The translations under genes were made by a program, and so were the position numbers. From positions 193,296,037 to 193,360,036 of the forward strand of contig CM077672.1 of NCBI GenBank assembly GCA_039707655.1: 64,000 nt of DNA, in the 5' to 3' direction. This document shows positions 56,690 through 64,000 of the stretch, one piece after another. This DNA comes from Elymus sibiricus. Its lineage: Eukaryota > Streptophyta > Magnoliopsida > Poales > Poaceae. Position 1 is the first letter of the stretch. Each line of letters opens with the position of its first letter. Under the pieces are notes generated by a model that was not told where the DNA came from, searched no databases, and saw only the letters and a list, made by a program, of their open reading frames with translations.

Positions 56690-58285
56690 TCGATACTCCA
56701 GGCCGTTCGGCCTCCCCATTTATTCCCACGGCCATTATAACCTTAGTCTCTTCAACCTTTCGATCGCGCCCCACAACACAACAAGCACACCCGCGACGAC
56801 ACATAGAGAGAGAGGATATCCAGCGGTGCTCCAATGGAGTACGACGTGCATCGCGTGGACACCCACGTGAGGGAAAAGGAACTCACGGTGGCGTACACCA
56901 TCGACCCAGCCGTGGTGGAGGACTCCATCAAGACCATGGAGCAGTTGCTTGCTAAGGACAAGTACAAAGTGGTCGGCTTTGACCTCCAGTACACCGGCGA
57001 TCGTCCCGGGGTTGATCAGGCGGTTGCCATCGCCCAGTTGTGCGTAGGCCATCACGTCCTCGTCTACCACTACTGCCTGGCCACAAGTGCTTGCGAGCAT
57101 TTCACCAGGTTTGCCAAGAGCTCCGACTACAAGTTCGCTACGGTGGACACCGTCAATGATGTAAAAGCGCTCCAGATTTCGGGCTTGGCCTGCCCGAAGC
57201 TTGTCGACATCCGTGGCCACTACAGGGCCTGGGGCAGCAAGAAGAAGGACTCCCTAGTTGAACTCGCCGCGGCCATCATCGACCCCTACTACGAAAACAT
57301 GAAGGAAGGTTCCAAGAGAAATCCAGGATACTAGCACGGTGCCTGGGTGAGGAGACTGGATGAACCTCACCTCAAGTTTGTAGCCACGAACGTGTACACA
57401 TGCTACGAGATGCACAGGTGGATCGTTGACATGAGGGAGTGCCTCCTTCCTGTAGATGACGAGGGATCGAGCCACCAGTAGAGCAGCAGCGGCAAGCATC
57501 ACAAGAAGAAGTAGATGATGATCAGATATGATCGTTTATCCTAGTTTATTATGCATGTAATTGTTTACTTTAGTGTGTGTAGTCAGTTATGTAATTGGAT
57601 GTTTAATTTGGTTATGCAATCATGTCCTTATAAGTATATATGTTGTTGTTCTGTAGACAGAGAGCATAGATGTTGTGCAGACTGAGCAAATCACATCGCA
57701 CACGGATTAAACTACGGAACTCGTCGGTGATGATTTCATCAATCGCTGACAATTGTTTACCAGCAAGCGTTTGCCCACAACACACACGGGTTATTAGCAG
57801 GAATTGTCTGTGTTGTTATCGGTCTTCCCACACATTTCTGATTACTGGCATGTTTGTCGCGTATCACACACATCTTGTTAAGTTGAACCGTTTCTGTTGT
57901 GTTGGGTAATCGCAAACAGTTCATCCGAATGAACCGCATGCTATATATCGCACACACCTTGATCTGCCTCACCATTTCTGTTGTGTTGGGTAATCACAAA
58001 CAGTTCATCCGAGTGAACTGTATGCCGTGTATCGCACACACCACGAACTGGCTGACCGTGTTTGTTGTTCTGCCTTATCGCAAACAGTTCGTATGAATCA
58101 ACTGTATGCCACGTATCGCACACGCGTCTCTAATCTGAATCGTTTTTGATATCTCCGGCATCGCAAATAGTTTGTCTTATTGGGGATGGTTTTTTTACGA
58201 CACCGTTTGCGATTCATGCATCACACACAGTTTGGTCGCGGGGTCTCTGATTCATGTGTCGCGTTAGCGATCGCCTGCAGTAGTG
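56690..58285 (-). repeat. Right inverted arm (pairs with 33664-35300)
   Basis: Its reverse complement follows the left arm block by block: terminal CACTACTGCAGG, the ACCAAACT box, the 84-bp subterminal repeats, CATCGCTGACAATTGTTT-type sequence, and the exonuclease-like ORF with its upstream leader to about 56690. Confidence 0.7.
56834..57482 (+). pseudogene. 3'-5' exonuclease-like ORF, right arm
   Basis: The main frame (56834-57334, 166 codons) has YKVVGFDLQYTGDRPG, so motif I has changed from D-x-E to D-x-Q. It continues with VAIAQLCVGHHVLVYHYCLA, FATVDTVNDVKALQISGLAC and WGSKKKDSLVELAAAIID. After a TAG at 57332-57334 the frame continues with WVRRLDEPHLKFVATNVYTC and YEMHRWIVDMRECLLP to a second stop near 57480. 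It is homologous to the left-arm pseudogene in opposite orientation. The motif I change suggests no catalytic function. Confidence 0.65.
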
Positions 58286-59283
58286 GTGGTAGATGCTTAT
58301 CGGCGATCTCCAAACCTTCGACAGACTTCCTCGCAAACCACAATGACTCTTGGTTGCTGAAGATCTTGCTCGGTGAAGACAACAACTCTTCAATCACTTG
58401 AGCCAACACCTATCCATCTAGAGAGTGCGCAACTCTCAAGAGTAATAGGCAGAAGAACTCTAACTCAGAAGTACTGTGATGCTCAACCATTGTCTAAGTT
58501 TTGGTTCTTGATTTTCTCTCGGTGGATTTTAAACTCAAATCTCTCAGAGAGGGGATGCTCAATCAATCTTCTCAGAAATCTTAAGCGGAGCAGCCAACAG
58601 ATAATGTTGGAGCGGGGTGGCTATTTATAGCCGCAACCTTCCCTAGAGGGAAATGACTAAATTGGACATGCGGGACAGCCAATGGCCGAACAACATGAGT
58701 CCAACGGTCGGAAATTGAGCACAACGGTAACATTCCTTGTGGAGCAAGAAATGCTAACTGCTCAGTCCGAAAGATATCTCCTGCAGCTATGAAGAACAAC
58801 GTCTTCTGCTGGCAGGTAATCATTCGAAGCACAAAGAGATTTCTCTCACTCTGTCATAGGTTTGGGCTAAGCATCACAACAGATCTAAGCTTCGAGAACC
58901 TATGCCCCTCTTAATAGTACGGAGGTCCTATGACTCAAAAGGTAAAAGAACAACGAAAGTAAATGCACGTCTTCACTTCGTCTTCTTCACTTTGACAGCA
59001 GTCAATTCCTTCAGACGACTCTGAACATGTATTGCTTCACGTCAGCAATAATTTTAGGGGATCAACTCTTTCTCTTCAAACTTCTCTCCTTCATGCCTTC
59101 AACAGATATTGCTAAATCATCCCTGCATCACAGATATTCTTCGGTGAAGTTCCTCAAACTTACCTCCAAAGACAACATTCTCTTCGGTTCTGCATGGACT
59201 ATTTTCTCTCTGTGTGCACTAGCAAACATGCCTGTTTCTGTCAACAATCTCCAAAACACAAGGGGGCAAATATTGCACCAACA
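58286..59283 (-). mobile_element. Element X, copy 2: 3' LTR fragment
   Basis: It starts TGTTGGTGCAATATTTGCCC in element orientation, immediately after a PPT. A minus-strand TATA box (CTATAAATAG, 58621-58630) sits about 650 bp in. The distal end is cut by the CACTA-type right terminus at 58285. Confidence 0.65.
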
Positions 59284-59298
59284 ATCTCCCCCTTTTGG
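59284..59298 (-). other. Element X PPT
   Basis: CCAAAAGGGGGAGAT on the minus strand abuts the LTR start. Confidence 0.75.
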
Positions 59299-60255
59299 AC
59301 AATTGTTGACAAAATAGAACACATCGAAAGATAGATGAAGTAGAACTGAAATAAGACGAATGAAAACCACGAAGATGAAACATGCTCCCCCTTAATGTAT
59401 GCATCTTGCTGAAGTAGGGTAGGGAGCAAAGTGAGTCTTTGTAAGAGTTGCATCAATAGTTGATAACGTATGAAAGCTTGAACAATGCACTCATAGCCTT
59501 CTGAGATGATTCCTGCGCCACACAATCTTCAAAGAAGATAAGTTAAAGTTTATGAATACTTTGAAATGATTTGTGGTGGAAGATAAGCCATGAAGATTTT
59601 CTCAGAATGAGGCTTAGGTCCACTCTAGATAAGAATAATCCCTGTAGAAGAATGTTACAAACAAAGACAACAAGGGAATGCAAAAGTGTTTTAGCTCAGA
59701 GTGGATATGCTTCAGATGGAGTTTTCCTTCACCTAAAGGGAATGAAATGGCAGTTATCAAAGGAAAAACATCACATCAGTCAGAATGAATTGATCAATCT
59801 GAGCCAATCTTCCTTCTCCTGCATGGTTAGATAGAGAGAAAACATAGTAAAGCAGGAGATACAAGATTTTGATTGAAACGGAGGATATCTCTTTTCAGAG
59901 AAACCTGATTTTCAATCCTCTTAGACTAGCTTTTTATTCTCCTGCAAGAGGTAAGAACTATAATAAACATTGCAAGAGAGTAACCTATCGAAGGTACCTA
60001 CAAACAGATATAGGAAAGCAAATAACATTGCAGGGGTTATTAACGGTACATGACGACGAGGTTTAACAGCACCACATGCGGTGCACAAAGTTCACGACCA
60101 CAAGCAAATAGTTCGACCGATAAAACCAAATTGTTCGAGGGAAAAGCAAATGGCAAATGAAACACCCTGCAAATAACCTCTCATCATCCACTTGATGTTC
60201 TTCTCCCCCTTTTTGTCAACAAGTGTCAAAAAGGAAAGAGAATGCATACGAGGAA
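59299..60255 (-). mobile_element. Element X, copy 2: 3' untranslated region
   Basis: AT-rich sequence without a credible frame. Positions 60025-60255 match the corresponding part of copy 1 (from 17464), including a second PPT-like tract near 60205. Confidence 0.6.
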
Positions 60256-62113
60256 CTACTCATTCGAAGACCACTCAAAACTCGAACTGTTCGGTGAAGC
60301 AGAATGAGCGATGGTCGAGGCCGAAGCAGGAGCTGGACTGGCAACATGAGCTTCAGGATTGACTTCGGGAGCAGCATCAGGAGTGGAGCGAGGAGCATTT
60401 GGCTTGAATATCAGTGTGCCTGCAGTGTCTTCAATCTCATCATCTGGTTCAACAAACAGCAGATCGGTAGAGTCAGAACACTACGGCAGCACAGTGGTTT
60501 GCCTTCGGATACGAGGTACTTCAAACAGCTCCAGATGATCATAATCTTTCAGAATCCCCTTTGATGTGAGCTGACTACGAGTGTAATGCTTGCGTAGTAG
60601 GGTCTAGGAGCGCTTCTTCTGTTCTTTGTCAAACAAGAGCCCTTGGCGAGCATAGTTGTGAAGGAGATTGATCTCCATCATCATCTTGACTTGGACCTTG
60701 CGATTCAGCTTGATATCGCTTTCAAGAGCTTGCTGGGTCCGAAGACAAATCTCATAAAGTGAGGGATTTTCTTCGTGAGGAACTTCAACATGGACCTTCT
60801 TAATTTTTGGAGCTAGGGCAGATGCAGGACCTGCAGTAGAGTAAACATGAGTTTTTCCTTTCCCAGTGTCCTTTACAATTCAAAGAGTATCACGAACTGG
60901 TGGCATAAAAAATTTTGGTACATGTGGACAGAAAAATTTCTTCCTGGTGAGCTGTTCTATGGCAAACATGATCCATGGTGCATAAGGTTTCCGAGCCTGA
61001 GCATTATCTGCTGCGAATGCCATATTTGAGATGAAAAGGTCAGGCAAATCGAATCGAATGCCAATGGATAGAGCATGAAGAGCATTTGCCACAATTCCTC
61101 CTAGAGTTTCTAGTAGGTTTGTTGGAGTGAGAGAATTGCACAGGATGTAGAATAAGACTTTGTTATCATAGGCTAAATTCTTTGGACCCGATTCAGTGCA
61201 GGTATCTCCAACCAACTCAGGATCCATGAGCATGTGAATTTGTTCTTCAGAAACCTCCCAGTGATGCAGCCTATATTCCCGAGTTTCATCAAATTCTAAA
61301 CGAGGGATATTCAGCAATGCAAGGAACTGATCACCAGAGCACATAAGCTTCTCTTCTTCTGTCATCCATTCCAGAACCCAAGTTTTACTATCAGCAATAT
61401 CTCCTGAGATATATAAGGTGGCATAGAACTGAAGAACAACTTCATGATTCCAGCCGTGGTTGAAGCGCAGAAATCCTTTCAGGAAGGCTTGCTCAATCTG
61501 CTCGATGGTACGGTGGAAACAGGGTAATCCTTCAAGCTCTGCAAAGTTCAACACCTTTTTCTTGAAAATTCTATTCTTTCCGAGGAGAATCCGAGCATAG
61601 TACACAGCCTGTTCCTTAGTCTAGAATCTTGGTGATAATGATGTGCGTTCTCCTTCATATGGACTGGCCCCGAAGAAGGCTAGTTTCAAGCGGTGAAGTT
61701 GCTCGTTGAATGCCGGACCATTCGGGCCATCTTCAACTGGGAACAAAGGAAAGGTCTCCAAAGGATTCTTAAGGAATTCTTCATCAGGGAAGAGCTTGGG
61801 ACGAATATCATCTGGTGCAGCCACATTTTCTTCAATAGGTTTGAGAGGAGCGTTGTGCATCCTCGGCTTTGCAGAAACAGATGGCTTCGAAGAACTTGAA
61901 GTTCCATCAATTTTGCTCGCTGGAACTCCTTCAGCGGCTTTTATCTCATCGGGCACAGGTGCCTTATCTTCCGCAGACACAGCTGCCTTTGGTTCGGACA
62001 TTTGTGGGACAGACATTTCGGGAGCCATCGGCTCATCAGTTTTCTTTTCTTCCTCTTCCATCAATGGAGATATGGAACGAGGATCAGGATCGACATCCAT
62101 CGGTGTTGGGGTA
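60256..62113 (-). pseudogene. Element X ORF, copy 2: transposon-associated protein with stops
   Basis: The N-terminal piece (from 62113) is acidic and Ser/Pro-rich: MDVDPDPRSISPLMEEEEKK, then KLFPDEEFLKNPLETFPLFP. After a TAG (61621) the main domain follows in the same frame: YYARILLGKNRIFKKKVLNF, GLPCFHRTIEQIEQ, HGWNHEVVLQFYATLYIS and WMTEEEKLMC. It ends VRDTL* at 60880. Homology with copy 1 continues in frame through further stops to 60256. The true N-terminus is cut off by the LTR inserted at 62114. Role unknown; it may be a structural protein of a non-autonomous LTR element. Confidence 0.6.
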
Positions 62114-63516
62114 TGATACGTCCCAAACGTATCTACTTTTCCAAACACTTTTATTCTGGTTTTCGACTCTAACTTGCATGATTTGAATGGAACTAACCCG
62201 GACTGACGCTGTTTTCAGCAGAATTGCCATGGTGTTATTTTTGTGTAGAAATAAAAGTTCTCGGATGGACCTGAAAATTTACAGAGAATTATTTCTGAAT
62301 ATATAAAAAATACTGGCAAAAAGATCTACTGGAGGGGGGCCACCCAGGAGCCACAAGCTCAGGGGGCGCGCCCCCCAGGCTTGTGGGGCCCTGGCAGCTC
62401 CGTTTACCCGAATTCCAATGCTATAAGTACCTATTCACGGAGAAAAAAATCAGAGAGAAAGAATCATCGTGTTTTACGATACGGAGCCGCCGCCACCTCC
62501 TGTTCTTCATCGGGAGGGCTGATCTGGAGTCCGTTCGGGGCTCCGGAGAGGGGGATTCGACGTCGTCTTCATCATCAACCATCCTCCATCACCAATTTCA
62601 TGATGCTCACCACCGTGCGTGAGTAATTTCTTCGTAGGCTTGCTGGACGGTGATGGGTTGGATGAGATTTACCATGTAATCGATTCAATTTGTTAGGGCT
62701 TTTATCCCTAGTATCCACTATGTTCTGAGATTGATGTTGCTATGACTTTGCTATGCTTAATGCTTGTCACTAGGGCCCGAGTGCCATGATTTCAGATCTG
62801 AACCCTTTATGTTTTCATGAATATATGTGTGTTCTTGATCCTATCTTCTAAGTTATATGCACCTATTACGTGTTATGATCCGCATACCCCAAGGTGACAA
62901 TAATTGGGATTCTTTCCGGTGATTACCGTAGCTTGAGGAGTTCATGTATTCACTATGTGCTAATGCTTTCTTCCGGTTCTCTATTAAAAGGAGGCCTTAA
63001 TATCCCTTAGATTTCCTTATGGACCCCGCTGCCACGGGAGGGTAGGACAAAAGATGTCATGCAAGTTCTTACTATAAGCACGTATGGCTATATACGGAAT
63101 ACGTGCCTACATTACATTGATGAATTGAAGCTACTGTGTATCGCCCTAGGTTGTGACTGTTACATGATGAATGTCATCCAACATAATTATTCATCACTGA
63201 TCCAATGCCTACGCTTTTCGCATATTGATCTTTGCTAAGTTACTTTCATTGCTACTGCTGTTACAATCATTACAAAACTGCTACTGTTACTGTCTCTGTT
63301 ACTATTGCTACTGTTACTGCTGCTATTGAAACTATCATACTGTTGTGCTACTAAACACTTTGCTGCAGATATTTAGTTCTCTAGGTGTGGTTGAATTGAC
63401 AACTCAACTGCTAATACTCACAAATATTCTTTGGCTCCCCTTATGTTGAATCAATAAATCTGGGTGAAATACTACCAGCAAAAACTGTTGCGATCCCCTA
63501 TACCTGTGGGTTATCA
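62114..63516 (+). mobile_element. 5' LTR of an Athila-type element (Sabrina-like)
   Basis: TGATACGTCCC at the start and GTGGGTTATCA at the end enclose 1,403 bp. A TATA box (TATAAGT, 62422-62428) lies downstream of a GC-rich hairpin. A PBS follows. The family name is from memory of similar LTR starts and is provisional. It is inserted in element X's ORF. Confidence 0.8.
62351..62386. repeat. GC-rich LTR hairpin upstream of TATA
   Basis: CCACAAGCTCAGGGGGCGCG folds onto CGCGCCCCCCAGGCTTGTGG with few mismatches around a GGCGCGCC palindrome. Structural counterparts lie in the E1 and E2 LTRs. Confidence 0.7.
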
Positions 63517-63527
63517 AGACCTTTTTC

Positions 63528-63545
63528 TGGCGCCGTTGCTGGGGA
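63528..63545 (+). other. Primer binding site, tRNA-Asp type
   Basis: TGGCGCCGTTGCTGGGGA complements the 3' end of plant tRNA-Asp with one change (T for C). This is the usual Athila-lineage PBS. Confidence 0.85.
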
Positions 63546-63577
63546 GCATAGCTCTATCTGTTGATCCACTTGGGATT

Positions 63578-64000
63578 TGTCGGACCATTGGGAACCAGGG
63601 TACCCTGGCCCGTCTGCCTGCGGCCCAGGAAACGACACCTGGCGAAGGCCCAAGATGCGACCCATCTGAGGGCACCGCGAAGCGAGGACATCTCCCGATG
63701 CGCCGGCCTCCTGAGGACCCCTCCTCAAGACAGTACCTGCCGGCACTTAGCCACGGCAGCAGCAGGGGCCTCGCGAGGCTGCCTCCCGAGGCGGCCCCCC
63801 GAGGCGGCCGCCCGAGACCACCCGAGCCTGACGTCGACTGCGTGGTCTCATGCCCATCACGTGGGTGACGCGCGTAGTGACAAAGGGCGGTAGAGGCCGT
63901 GCCAGCGGGCACATATAGATAAGCTTTCCTCTTTGGTGCTAAAGAGGCAGCCCCAGCTTCCCCTCCCCAAAGCAAGTCCCAAGGACTACCCGTTTGGTGC
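63578..64000. mobile_element. Start of a further nested element, running out of the window
   Basis: The Athila-type leader after the PBS stops abruptly at about 63577. GC-rich unrelated sequence begins TGTCGGACCATTGGGAACCA. The TG start suggests an LTR. The overlapping frames at 63464-63975 are GC-rich artefacts. Confidence 0.4.

Larger units (their letters stand above)
33664..58285. mobile_element. CACTA-bounded composite transposon with long inverted arms and cargo
   Basis: The left terminus reads CACTACTGCAGG and the right terminus is its exact reverse complement (58274-58285). Homology continues inward for about 1.6 kb on each side in inverted orientation (roughly 80%). Tandem subterminal repeats with TGTGCGAT and GTTTGCGAT motifs are typical of CACTA elements. 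Without the nested G2 (9.6 kb) it spans about 15 kb. The cargo is an exonuclease-like pseudogene in each arm, a B3-like gene, unknown ORFs and several satellite-like arrays. I find no CACTA transposase. Flanking 3-mers (ATA and GTG) do not match. Two truncated same-family elements facing each other is the main alternative. Confidence 0.55.

Noticed and set aside
63514..63975. Overlapping GC-rich ORFs of 110-153 codons at the right edge
   Set aside because: They occur in several frames on both strands with no domain, across an element boundary.

Overview
The window looks like intergenic nuclear DNA from a large Triticeae grass genome (wheat, barley, rye or Aegilops type; the species cannot be told). 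It is almost wall-to-wall nested transposable elements. I see no intact ordinary host gene, no tRNA or full rRNA gene, no CRISPR array and no bacterial feature. The assignment rests on LTR ends, primer-binding sites (PBS), polypurine tracts (PPT), target-site duplications (TSD) and pol motifs of known Triticeae families. Examples are an Angela/BARE/WIS-type copia LTR, Athila-lineage LTRs beginning TGATACGTC, and a large retrotransposon derivative (LARD) with a 4.4-kb LTR.

Layout. (1) 1-12745 is a repeat mosaic. The last 1,220 bp of an 11,525-bp unit (1-1220) is followed by a second copy of that unit (1218-12745). The unit holds two internal regions of a non-coding LARD that share one long LTR (4126-8563), and ends in Athila-type internal DNA. 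(2) 10981-17463 holds two consecutive 3' ends of Athila-type gypsy elements; the second LTR carries a 419-bp foldback MITE. (3) 17464-18991 is a fragment of a non-autonomous element, called X here, with a transposon-associated ORF. (4) 18992-21865 plus 32401-33663 is a minus-strand Angela-like copia element. It is split by a complete minus-strand Ty3/gypsy element, G1 (21866-32400), which carries a multi-exon gene antisense to its pol. (5) 33664-58285 is bounded by CACTA-type ends with about 1.6-kb inverted arms, each containing a 3'-5' exonuclease-like pseudogene. The interior has a spliced B3-domain-like gene, several unknown ORFs, several tandem-repeat arrays, a 104-bp hairpin beside a 5S rRNA-derived piece, and a young complete gypsy element, G2 (45796-55406, perfect TSD GAAAT). 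(6) 58286-62113 is a second copy of X with its 3' LTR. (7) 62114-63516 is another Athila-type 5' LTR with a tRNA-Asp PBS, interrupted at about 63578 by a further element that leaves the window.

How the parts relate. G1 and G2 look like the Tat lineage: gag, protease, RT, two RNase H domains and integrase. The LARD and X elements appear non-autonomous and would need enzymes supplied in trans. Relative ages by eye: tandem duplication (1 difference in 1,220 bp) is youngest, then G2 (about 14 in 1,132), then the two LARD copies (about 2%) and G1 (about 14 in 487), then the Athila pair, with the CACTA arms oldest. The best candidates for something undescribed are the CACTA-bounded composite with exonuclease ORFs in its long inverted arms, and the spliced antisense gene in G1.
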